46,717 nt of DNA, taken from contig PFUL01000175.1 in NCBI GenBank assembly GCA_002790095.1, forward strand, positions 1-46,717. The letters run 5' to 3'. How positions within the stretch are numbered: the stretch's first letter is position 1; each line of letters begins with the position of its first letter. This DNA comes from Elusimicrobia bacterium CG_4_9_14_3_um_filter_62_55 (GTDB lineage Bacteria > Elusimicrobiota > Elusimicrobia > UBA1565). The notes beneath the pieces were generated by a model, which did no database searches, was not told the DNA's origin, and worked only from the letters and a program-made list of their open reading frames with translations. Shown one piece after another: positions 31,943-39,492 of this stretch. Made by a program: the position numbers and the translations under genes.

Positions 31943-31983
31943 GCCCTCGGCGGGCGGCCCTACGCCGGGGGCGCGGTCCCGTC
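31943..31983 (+). repeat. 41-bp direct repeat, right copy
   Basis: Second copy of 31037-31077. In the frame of the TIKI-like gene it reads ALGGRPYAGGAVPSFRD and then a stop, which looks like the displaced original C-terminus. Confidence 0.9.
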
Positions 31984-31992
31984 CTTTCGGGA

Positions 31993-33564
31993 TTAGGCGG
32001 AGTGCGCCGCCGCTCGCGCGAGCGGAAAGAGTATCGAGATTTGGGTTCCCTGATTTTGCGAGCTCTCCATGCGAAATTCACCCTTGTGCCGAGCGACGAT
32101 GTTTCGGACCGTCGTCAGGCCGAGTCCGGAGCCGCTTCCCTCCTCCTTGGTCGTGAAAAAGGCTCCACCGGCATTTCGGAGCGTTTCGGGGTCCATGCCG
32201 ATTCCCGTGTCGGATACGGCCAGAAGCATCGCCGGACGGGGCGGATGTTCGGGGAATGCGGACCGGTGCGTACGGATCGTGATTTTTCCCCCGGAGGGCA
32301 TCGCATCGCGCGCGTTCAGGATGAGGTTTGTCAGCAGTTGTTCGATCTGGCAGTGGTCCCCGAGAATCAGAGGCGGATACTCTTCGAGTTTTAAATCGAC
32401 TTGGATCTCGGTTTTCATGAGCCGTACGAGCAATTCCGATGTTTGGCGGATGACGGAGTTCAAATCCTGTTCGGTGAGGGGACCTTCCTTGTGGCGGGTG
32501 AACGAAAGCAACTGCGAGGTGAGCGCCATTCCCTGGTCGCAGGCGGTGCTCAGCATTCTTGTGATTTCCCGGCTCCTCGAATCGTAGGTCGGTACCTCCT
32601 CAAGCAGACCGATGGCGCAGCGGACCACGGTCAGAACCGTTTTGAAATCGTGGGTGATAGATCCCGCCATTTGTCCCAGGGCGCTGAATTTTCGCGAGCG
32701 TTCGAGTTCCCCGGCCTCCGCGAGCCGTTTGGTCGCGTCCTCGGCGACGCCGTAGTACAGAGGCTGACCTGATTCAGGGTCCTCATAGGGGAAGAGGCGG
32801 TCCCGGATCGTTCGGATTTCCCCGTTTTGAAGCCGGATTCGGTATATGAAATTGACGGGCCCCGCCGGGAGACGGCGCTGAATCAAGGCTTCAAAGCGGG
32901 CTTGATCACGGGGAAGCATCGTACTCGTCCACAACGATGGGGTACGGTACAACGCTTCCGGGGTGATGTCCCGTACGCGCTGGATGCCTGGACTGACGTA
33001 GAAAGCCCGTTTAAAATCACGTGAGAAGATCCAAAAAACATCATGCATGGAAGCCAGCAGTCTTTTTAGAACGGAATCGCTTCTCTGACGTTCCACTTCG
33101 GCCGCCGCTCGGGTGGCGAACACGCGGAGTACGGGAAGAATCTCCTTGGCCTCCGGCAGGGGACCCCGGTCGAAAACGGCCAGGTGCCCCAAAATGTTCT
33201 TTGAAAGGTCCTTCAGCGGGACTCCTGCGAACGAGTCGGCTTTCAGGGATTCAATTTCTCGTGAAGCGGGAAACTTCTTCCGAAGGTGGTTTGTGTGAAC
33301 GACTTCCCGGCCCGCGATCACCTGTTCGCACGGTGTTCCCTGGCAGTCGTATTCGATGTTTTCGGCAGGCTGCTTGAAGCGTACGAATGCCAAGGAGCGT
33401 AATTGGGGCGCGGCGGCCCCTACCCGTGCTGTGAGAATCACGTGATCGACGTGGAGTGCTTTCGCGAGCGAGGTCGCCAACGGCAGATAGAATTCCGGAC
33501 CGGTCAACCCGGCGGTCGATTGCATGACCCTCCAATAGGCCTTTTCAACGGAGCGCTTTCGCAT
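31993..33564 (-). CDS. GAF-PAS sensor histidine kinase, soluble and orphan
   Basis: A 523-residue kinase without membrane helices. Residues about 20-155 form a GAF-like domain (CEQVIAGREVVHTNHL, ADSFAGVPL). About 165-285 is a PAS domain with PAC motif (LASMHDVFWIFSRDF, YYGVAEDATKR). HisKA follows with the phospho-accepting His305 in SITHDFKTVLTVV. HATPase motifs are NLILNARD (N box, 413-420), DTGIGM (G1, 452-457) and SGSGLGLTTV (G2). The architecture resembles NtrB-like soluble sensors that respond to small ligands. No response regulator is in the window. TATAAT (33588-33593) is 23 nt before the ATG; no Shine-Dalgarno is present. Confidence 0.92.
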   Translation of the reverse strand: MRKRSVEKAYWRVMQSTAGLTGPEFYLPLATSLAKALHVDHVILTARVGAAAPQLRSLAFVRFKQPAENIEYDCQGTPCEQVIAGREVVHTNHLRKKFPASREIESLKADSFAGVPLKDLSKNILGHLAVFDRGPLPEAKEILPVLRVFATRAAAEVERQRSDSVLKRLLASMHDVFWIFSRDFKRAFYVSPGIQRVRDITPEALYRTPSLWTSTMLPRDQARFEALIQRRLPAGPVNFIYRIRLQNGEIRTIRDRLFPYEDPESGQPLYYGVAEDATKRLAEAGELERSRKFSALGQMAGSITHDFKTVLTVVRCAIGLLEEVPTYDSRSREITRMLSTACDQGMALTSQLLSFTRHKEGPLTEQDLNSVIRQTSELLVRLMKTEIQVDLKLEEYPPLILGDHCQIEQLLTNLILNARDAMPSGGKITIRTHRSAFPEHPPRPAMLLAVSDTGIGMDPETLRNAGGAFFTTKEEGSGSGLGLTTVRNIVARHKGEFRMESSQNQGTQISILFPLARAAAHSA

Positions 33565-33701
33565 AATAATTTGTTGAGACCGATTAAATTATAGGAGTGA
33601 GGTAAATTCTTGTCCATCCGCATTGTTACGGAAAAGGAGCGTGACTTTAGGCACTGCCCCCTTGTTAAATAAAGTGTTGTCTTATAAGCTTTTCTAAATA
33701 A

Positions 33702-34700
33702 ATGGACGCTTTTTCCAAAGGGATTCCGAAAGCCGAGCTCCATTTGCACATCGAGGGGACGCTCGAGCCGGAAATGATGTTCGAACTCGCGAACCGAAAC
33801 GGAGTGCCGCTGCGCTTTAAGTCGGTTGAAGAGGTCCGCGCCGCGTACGAATTCTCCGACCTGCAGTCCTTTCTCGACATCTATTACGAGGGTGCGCGCG
33901 TTCTACTCAAGGAGCGCGATTTTTACGATCTCGCGTCCGCGTATTTCGTCCGGGCGGCGCAGGACGGCGTGCGCCGCGTCGAGATGTTCTTTGATCCGCA
34001 AACGCATACCGAGCGCGGGGTTTCGTATGAAACGGTTCTTGAGGGCCTGTCGCGCGCCTGCGAAGACGCGCGCTCCCGCTACGGAATCAGTTCCGGACTG
34101 ATCCTGTGCTTTCTCCGTCACCTTTCGGGAGAGGAGGCGATGCGGACCTTAAATGGCGCACTATCGTCGAAAGAACGCCTGCTCGGCGTCGGGCTGGATT
34201 CGTCCGAGAGGGGGCACCCGCCTTCGAAGTTCGTCGAGGTTTTCGCGCGCGCCCGCGCCGAGGGGCTCCGGGCCGTCGCGCACGCGGGAGAGGAGGGACC
34301 GCCCGACTACATCCGCCAGGCGCTGGATCTTCTCAAGGTCGAGCGGATCGATCACGGGGTGCGCTGTCTTGAGGATGCCGAGCTCGTCGCGCGGCTTAAG
34401 CGCGATCGGGTGCCGCTGACGGTCTGCCCGCTTTCGAACGTGAAGCTGCGGGTCTTCGAGACGCTCGGGACGCACAATCTGCGGCGTCTGCTCGAGGCGG
34501 GACTCGCCGCGTCGATTCACTCCGACGATCCCGCCTACTTCGGCGGCTACATCGGAGAGAACTTCGCGGCCGCGCAAAAAGCCCTTGATTTGAGCGCCGA
34601 TGAAGTGCGGACTCTGGCCCGCAACTCCGTCGAGGCCTGCTTCGTCGAAAGCGGCGCGAAACGCGCGCTGCTCGATGAAGTCGACGCGTTCCGCCTTTAG
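33702..34700 (+). CDS. Adenine/adenosine deaminase
   Basis: A 332-residue TIM-barrel zinc deaminase. Metal and catalytic motifs are ELHLHIEGTLEPE (His14, His16), VAHAGEEGPPDYI (His and catalytic Glu), ERIDHGVRC and SIHSDDPAYFGGYIGENF. The SDDPAYFGGY form, where adenosine deaminases have a different sequence after SDDP, is typical of the adenine deaminase subgroup (EC 3.5.4.2). I therefore favour adenine to hypoxanthine conversion in purine salvage, with adenosine as the alternative. The AT-rich upstream region includes TATAAG about 13 nt before the ATG and no Shine-Dalgarno. The 3' end overlaps the convergent FKBP gene by 4 bp. Confidence 0.88.
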   Translation: MDAFSKGIPKAELHLHIEGTLEPEMMFELANRNGVPLRFKSVEEVRAAYEFSDLQSFLDIYYEGARVLLKERDFYDLASAYFVRAAQDGVRRVEMFFDPQTHTERGVSYETVLEGLSRACEDARSRYGISSGLILCFLRHLSGEEAMRTLNGALSSKERLLGVGLDSSERGHPPSKFVEVFARARAEGLRAVAHAGEEGPPDYIRQALDLLKVERIDHGVRCLEDAELVARLKRDRVPLTVCPLSNVKLRVFETLGTHNLRRLLEAGLAASIHSDDPAYFGGYIGENFAAAQKALDLSADEVRTLARNSVEACFVESGAKRALLDEVDAFRL

Positions 34701-35206
34701 GGTGCTGAGACGAACAGGACCTTCGCGTGGAAGGTCAGCGTCTTGCCCGCCAAGGGGTGATTGAAGTCGATGAGCGCGTTTTTCCCTTCGATGCCCACGA
34801 CGCGGGCGTCGTGCATGACGCCGTTGCGCTTCATTTGAAACAGGCGCCCCGGTTCCAGCGCGAAGTCCTTCGGGAAAGCCCCGAGCGGAACCGGCTCGAC
34901 CAGTTTGGGATCGTGCGCCCCGAAGCCCTGAGCCGGGGGGACGACGATGTCCTTGGTTTCCCCGGCGCGCATGCCGACCAGTCCATCCCGGAATCCCGGG
35001 GCGAGATTCTGGCTGCCGTGCACGAAGGTGAGCGGGTTCTGGGGCGTGACGGAACGCAGCGTCTTCCCGTCGACGATCAAGTCGTAGGCGAGCCGCACAT
35101 TGGATCCGGGGCGGACTTTGGGGCCGGAGTCCTGCGAAGACTTGACGCAAGCGGCGCTTAAGACGGCGGCAAGCAGGCAGGCGGCGAGCGGGGTTTTGGG
35201 TTTCAC
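34697..35206 (-). CDS. FKBP-type (SlyD-like) peptidyl-prolyl isomerase lipoprotein
   Basis: A 169-residue protein from the GTG at 35206, with GGGAG 7 nt upstream. The N-terminus VKPKTPLAACLLAAVLSAAC ends in lipobox LSAAC, so it is a lipid-anchored envelope protein. The rest is an FKBP/SlyD domain: VRLAYDLIVDGKTL, TFVHGSQNLAPGFRDGLVGMRAGETKDIVVPPAQGFGAHDP, then the insert-in-flap region and LIDFNHPLAGKTLTFHAKV, which is very typical of SlyD. It lacks SlyD's His-rich tail. It follows secY by 19 nt in the same operon, consistent with folding newly exported proteins. Confidence 0.9.
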   Translation of the reverse strand: MKPKTPLAACLLAAVLSAACVKSSQDSGPKVRPGSNVRLAYDLIVDGKTLRSVTPQNPLTFVHGSQNLAPGFRDGLVGMRAGETKDIVVPPAQGFGAHDPKLVEPVPLGAFPKDFALEPGRLFQMKRNGVMHDARVVGIEGKNALIDFNHPLAGKTLTFHAKVLFVSAP

Positions 35207-35225
35207 GAGAGTCTCCCGGACGCGA

Positions 35226-36401
35226 TCAACGCCGCTTTTTCTTTTTGCGCTGGGTGCCGCGGCGACGGGGACGGCCGGCTTCGCGGGCGCGCTCCGCGGC
35301 GCGCAGCATGCTGCCGTCGTTTTGCTCAAGCATCGCGCGTCCTTGCGCCTGGTTGAGCAGGTCGAAAGCGGCTCCGCCGGCGAGCACGAGAACCGGGGCG
35401 GAGACGGAGGCGGGAAGTCCGACGGCCGCGCGCACGCTTTCCCAAACGGCCGTAAGCGCCGCGAGCGCGAACGCGCTGCCCAGGCTCAATCGGTCGCGGA
35501 GGTTCTCGAAGTGCTCCACGGTCGCTTCGCCCGAACGAACCCCGGGAAGATATCCCCCCATCGTTTGGATGGTCGCCGCCATCTCCTTGGGGTCGCCCGC
35601 GGCGTCGTTGAAATAGAAGGTGAAGAAGCCGACAAGCAACGCGATGACGGGGATCAGCACCGGATGGGCGTCGGGAAGCCAGGCCAAGAGCGGGAGCACC
35701 GCGGCGGCGCCGAGAATTCCCGCGGCGTTGACCTTCACCGGCAGGGTCGTCTTTTGACCGGCCATCATCTGCCGACCGACGATTTTCGCCGAATACCGGA
35801 CGGTGAATTTCCGATGGGCGGTCTCGATCGCCACGACGCAGGCCCAGACGAGCAGCACGCCCAGCACCGGGAGCAGCGCGACGAAAAAGTCGAGTTCCTT
35901 TTTCCCCACCCGAGCGAACAGCGCGCTGAGCGCTCCGCCGAAGCCGAGTACGGCGTCCACCAAGAGAATCAGGATCACCCCATTGCCGATGCCGGAGTCG
36001 GTGATTTCTTCGGCGATCCACAAGAGCAGGATCGCCCCGGCCGTGAGCGTCAGCGTCGCCTGCGCGGCGGTGACCATGGAGGGGGCGCCCGGAGCGGCCA
36101 GGCGGTACGCGTATGCGGCGGAGACGGCGAAACCGGCGAAGCGCGTCGCGTAAAAAAGCGACTCCCGGCCGCCTTTCCCTCCGCGCCGCCAGGCGGCGAG
36201 CGTTCCGACGAACGGCGCTGCGAGGCTCACGGCGACGGCGGCCGCGACATAGGGCAGAATTCCGGCGGAAAACAGGCCCAGCCCCTCTGCGCCGGGAACC
36301 GGAACCGCGGCGCCCAGGCGGTAGGCGGCGAGTAGGCCGAGGGTGATCAGCGAACGCTTCGGGATCGAGGACGATTTAATGTGCGCGAGCGGGTCCGTCA
36401 T
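35226..36401 (-). CDS. secY: SecY-family preprotein translocase subunit, divergent
   Basis: A 391-residue membrane protein with ten predicted helices. SecY landmarks are LGLLAAYRLGAAVPVPG (helix 1), GILPYVAAAVAVSL, KGGRESLFYATRF, EITDSGIGNGVILILL, RKFTVRYSAKIVGRQMMAG, TTLPVKVNAAGILGAA, and GGYLPGVRSGEATVEHFENL with the following helix. It is about 40 residues shorter than usual and ends in a very basic tail (RPRRRGTQRKKKKRR). It lies outside any ribosomal-protein cluster, so it may be a second, specialised SecY; a search of the rest of the genome decides this. A much longer upstream frame is the antisense of the ATP-grasp gene and is rejected. The start at 36401 follows TAGAAT by 7 nt. Confidence 0.85.
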   Translation of the reverse strand: MTDPLAHIKSSSIPKRSLITLGLLAAYRLGAAVPVPGAEGLGLFSAGILPYVAAAVAVSLAAPFVGTLAAWRRGGKGGRESLFYATRFAGFAVSAAYAYRLAAPGAPSMVTAAQATLTLTAGAILLLWIAEEITDSGIGNGVILILLVDAVLGFGGALSALFARVGKKELDFFVALLPVLGVLLVWACVVAIETAHRKFTVRYSAKIVGRQMMAGQKTTLPVKVNAAGILGAAAVLPLLAWLPDAHPVLIPVIALLVGFFTFYFNDAAGDPKEMAATIQTMGGYLPGVRSGEATVEHFENLRDRLSLGSAFALAALTAVWESVRAAVGLPASVSAPVLVLAGGAAFDLLNQAQGRAMLEQNDGSMLRAAERAREAGRPRRRGTQRKKKKRR

Positions 36402-36408
36402 GCGGAGG

Positions 36409-36417
36409 ATTCTATCA
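36409..36417 (-). promoter_or_regulatory. Extended -10 promoter TGATAGAAT, leaderless start of secY
   Basis: Minus-strand TAGAAT (36409-36414) with TGA upstream ends 7 nt before the ATG at 36401. The gap CCTCCGC resembles the anti-Shine-Dalgarno, so an SD-led start is excluded. Confidence 0.7.
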
Positions 36418-36459
36418 ATTCCGGGTCGAATCGGCGTCAAAACGGCCCGTGATTCGGGG

Positions 36460-36465
36460 TAGAAT
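36460..36465 (+). promoter_or_regulatory. -10 box TAGAAT of the ATP-grasp/DUF1704 operon
   Basis: TAGAAT ends 8 nt before the ATG at 36474. AGGA follows at once and could serve as a very short Shine-Dalgarno. It is back to back with the secY promoter about 45 bp away. Confidence 0.55.
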
Positions 36466-36473
36466 AGGACCTC

Positions 36474-37496
36474 ATGAATATCTGCTTCTGCATCGATCGC
36501 TGGTCGGACATCAAGCCGGAAACGAACTCGACGCTCCGGATGATACACGAAGCCGTTTTGCGCGGCCATCGGGTCGCGCTGATGTATCCCCGCAAACTCG
36601 GAGTTCGGGACAACGTCACCACCTGCATGTTCCATATCTTCGAGCCGATGGATAAGGTCCCGGACCGGGCGCAGACGTTCTACGCGAAGGCGGCCTTCCG
36701 CAAGCAGCGTCTTCCCGTTAAGGGCTTCGACATCGTCGTGCTCCGTGCCGATCCTCCGATCGACACTTTGATGCTCAACTTCCTGGACTCGGTCAAGGAC
36801 GACACTTTGATCGTCAACAGCATCGACGGCTTGCGCATGGCCAACAACAAGCTTTACCTGACGACCTTCGACGACGCCCACGACATCATCCCCGAGACCT
36901 ACGTTTCGAAGGACAAAGAGTTTCTCTACGACATCATCATGTCCAGCGAACGCGACAAGATGATCATGAAGCCGATCGACGGCTTCGGCGGAAGCGGCGT
37001 TATTCTGCTGGAGAAGCGCGCCAAGAGCAACATCCGCTCCCTCCTTGATTTCTATATCGGCGACGACGAGCGGCGCTACGTGATCGTCCAGGAGTACGTC
37101 GAAAGCGAGGACGGCGGCGACGTTCGCGTCTGGATGCTCAACGGCGAGGCGTGCGGCGCCTACAAGCGCGTCCCCCACGAGGGCGATGTCCGCGCCAACC
37201 TCCACTCCGGCGGAACCGCCGTCAAGCACGTCATGACCTCCCATGAGAAGATGATCTGCGAGCGCGTCGGAAAGAAGCTCGCGGTGGACGGTTTGCTGAT
37301 CGCCGGTTTGGACATCATCGGCGGCAAACTGATCGAGGTCAACGTGGTCAGCCCCGGCGGGATCGTCAATATCAACAAATTCAACAAGACCCGTCTCGAG
37401 AAGCAGGTTCTCGATTTCCTGGAGCAGCAGCACCGGCGCCGGGAGTCGGGCTTCGAGCGCAAGATGGCGTTCAAGAAACAGGTCCTCGAGAGCTGA
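36474..37496 (+). CDS. ATP-grasp ligase, glutathione-synthetase-like
   Basis: A 340-residue ATP-grasp enzyme that should ligate a carboxylate to an amine with ATP. The N-terminal Rossmann-like part begins MNICFCIDRWSDIKPETNST. The substrate region has VVLRADPPID, as in GshB. The ATP-grasp core shows MIMKPIDGFGGSGVILLEK (nucleotide-binding loop), YVIVQEYVESEDGGDVRVWMLNGEACGAYKRVP and GLDIIGGKLIEVNVVSPGGIVNINKFN (metal-binding end). It has the full prokaryotic glutathione synthetase layout, but no glutamate-cysteine ligase is nearby. Its only partner is the amidohydrolase-DUF1704 gene starting 3 nt after its stop. The acceptor substrate is therefore open. Confidence 0.9.
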   Translation: MNICFCIDRWSDIKPETNSTLRMIHEAVLRGHRVALMYPRKLGVRDNVTTCMFHIFEPMDKVPDRAQTFYAKAAFRKQRLPVKGFDIVVLRADPPIDTLMLNFLDSVKDDTLIVNSIDGLRMANNKLYLTTFDDAHDIIPETYVSKDKEFLYDIIMSSERDKMIMKPIDGFGGSGVILLEKRAKSNIRSLLDFYIGDDERRYVIVQEYVESEDGGDVRVWMLNGEACGAYKRVPHEGDVRANLHSGGTAVKHVMTSHEKMICERVGKKLAVDGLLIAGLDIIGGKLIEVNVVSPGGIVNINKFNKTRLEKQVLDFLEQQHRRRESGFERKMAFKKQVLES

Positions 37497-37499
37497 GGC

Positions 37500-39482
37500 A
37501 TGACCGAAGCCGAGATCCTAGGGAAGATCGCCCGGGGGGAATGCTTCTCCGGGGTTTCCGAAGACGACTCATTCTTCATCGCCGTCGATGAATGGGTTCC
37601 CTATGTCTGCGCGGCGATCCACAACGGCGGCAACTTCCGCAAGGACCTGCTCCCCAAGATGGCGCTTTCCAAGTTCGAGCGCTGGCAGGAAGAGGATCCG
37701 AAGACGGGACGCTTCATCTCGGCGTTCCCGATCCGGATTATCGCCCATGATTCCCGCTATGAGTACGATCTGAACCGACCCCCGTCGGAATGCATCTACG
37801 ATTCCGCCTGGGGGAAGACGGTTTGGAAATCGCCGCTGACGAAGGAGGATCGCCGGGTCTCGCTTGAGAAGCATCGCCGCTTTTACCGCGTCCTCACGGC
37901 GGTGGTCAAGCGCGTCGAGACTCAGTTCGACCGCTGTCTCGTCTACGACATGCATTCCTTTTGCGTGCGCGACTACCCGAAAAGGTCCCAGCCCCTGTTC
38001 AACCTGGGGACGAAGAACGTCGATCGGGTCCGCTACCGGCAAACCGTCGAGAGTTGGCTGCACGAGCTCACGCGCATCCGGCTTCCGCACGTGTCCGGAC
38101 GCACCTCCGAGAACGAGAACTTTCAAGGCGAAGGATTTTTGCTCAAGCACCTGACGAAGCGTTCGAAGAACGTTCTGGTGCTTGCGACCGAGATCAAGAA
38201 GGTCTATTGCGACGAGAAAACCGGCGACGTCTTTCCCGCGATCATGCTTGCGCTTCGCGAGGGGCTTAAGCGCGCGGTCGTCAACACCGCGAGCGTGTTC
38301 GCCGCCGGGGGGGCGTCGCACAAGTACGGCAAGCGCCAGCGTCTGCTCTCATCGACGATCACCGACGATATTCGAACCGTCGACGAGCGCCTGCACAAGC
38401 TGTCGCGCGGCTTCGATCTCCTCGATTTCATCAACCCGGTGAATAAGGAATCCGAGAAGAACCGGTTCCTGCGCTCAAAGTTCCGGACTCGGCCGCGATT
38501 TCGGCATAAGCCGCTTCCGATCGATCCGATCGTCTTCAAGCGCGAGGCGTATTCCATCCCCGTGTCCCGCATCCGCGACGCGCAGATCCAGTCGATGTAC
38601 CGCGACATCATTGAGGCGCAGGTGTCCTTGGTCGACATGCTGGCGCGGCGCGGCAGCAAGGATTTCTTGTTCGAGTCGCTTAAGCAGTACGGAGAACCCG
38701 ACGCGGCGGATCTGGCCAACGCCCGCTATCTGGTGCATTTCCCGGTCGAGTCGCGTCCGATGCGGCCGATCCGGGCCGAGGCGGCCGTACGGCGTATGCG
38801 CGCGACGGTAAAGCTCTACGGTCAGGAGTGCAGGGTCTGCATCGGAGAGAATCTTTCGGCGAAGGCGATGTTCTCTCCGGGCCGCAGGGAGCTTCAGATT
38901 CAGCAGGACGCCTCGTTCTCGGAAGGAGAGATCCTGGCGCTCGGCCATCATGAAGTGGGCGTCCATCTTCTAACGACGATCAACGCCCGTTCGCATGAAC
39001 TTAAATTCACCCGGACCGGCATGCCCGCGTATTCGTACACGCAGGAGGGTCTTGCGATCGTCAGCGAATACTTGTCGGGAGGGATGAGCGTCTCCCGCCT
39101 TCGGGAACTCGGCTGCCGGGTCCTCGCGGTGCGCAGCATGATCCGCGACTACGATTTTAAAACGACCTTCGAATTGCTCGTCGACGAATGCGGACTGAAC
39201 CCCGACTCGGCGTTCGACGTCGCCACGCGCGCCTACCGCGGCGGCGGGCTCACCAAGGACTTCCTCTACCTGAAAGGCTTTAAGGACGTGCTAAACCTCT
39301 ACCGTTCGGGAGAGCGCTGGCGCTTCCTGCTGCTCGGAAAGGTGTCGCTTGACTACCTGGACATCCTCGAAGAGCTGGTGTCGCGCGGATTTCTGAAGAA
39401 GGCGCCGTTGATGCCGATTCCGTTTCGCAAGCCGAAGAAGGCTTCCGCGGCGGTAGAGTTCCTGGTCTCCGGAATCAAATAG
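37500..39482 (+). CDS. N-formylglutamate amidohydrolase-DUF1704 (QEGLA) fusion
   Basis: A 660-residue protein joining two domains. Residues about 1-265 match N-formylglutamate amidohydrolase: FIAVDEWVPYVCAAIHNGGNFR, DRCLVYDMHSFC, TSENENFQGEGFLLKHL and a following ATEIKKVYCDEKTG. Residues about 300-640 are DUF1704, the QEGLA-motif family: HEVGVH (484-489) is an HExxxH zinc motif, followed by YSYTQEGLAIVSEYLSGG (QEGLA 515-519, Glu523). Human DUF1704 proteins (MATCAP/TMCP) are zinc carboxypeptidases that remove C-terminal Tyr or Glu from tubulin. Coupling with an ATP-grasp ligase one codon upstream suggests addition and removal of a terminal amino acid. The bacterial substrate is unknown. The domains are usually encoded by separate neighbouring genes. 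Confidence 0.88.
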   Translation: MTEAEILGKIARGECFSGVSEDDSFFIAVDEWVPYVCAAIHNGGNFRKDLLPKMALSKFERWQEEDPKTGRFISAFPIRIIAHDSRYEYDLNRPPSECIYDSAWGKTVWKSPLTKEDRRVSLEKHRRFYRVLTAVVKRVETQFDRCLVYDMHSFCVRDYPKRSQPLFNLGTKNVDRVRYRQTVESWLHELTRIRLPHVSGRTSENENFQGEGFLLKHLTKRSKNVLVLATEIKKVYCDEKTGDVFPAIMLALREGLKRAVVNTASVFAAGGASHKYGKRQRLLSSTITDDIRTVDERLHKLSRGFDLLDFINPVNKESEKNRFLRSKFRTRPRFRHKPLPIDPIVFKREAYSIPVSRIRDAQIQSMYRDIIEAQVSLVDMLARRGSKDFLFESLKQYGEPDAADLANARYLVHFPVESRPMRPIRAEAAVRRMRATVKLYGQECRVCIGENLSAKAMFSPGRRELQIQQDASFSEGEILALGHHEVGVHLLTTINARSHELKFTRTGMPAYSYTQEGLAIVSEYLSGGMSVSRLRELGCRVLAVRSMIRDYDFKTTFELLVDECGLNPDSAFDVATRAYRGGGLTKDFLYLKGFKDVLNLYRSGERWRFLLLGKVSLDYLDILEELVSRGFLKKAPLMPIPFRKPKKASAAVEFLVSGIK

Positions 39483-39492
39483 CCGGCGCCGT

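Noticed and set aside
35226-37433. 735-residue frame including SecY
   Set aside because: The N-terminal 340 residues are the antisense of the ATP-grasp gene; SecY homology and a promoter start at 36401.
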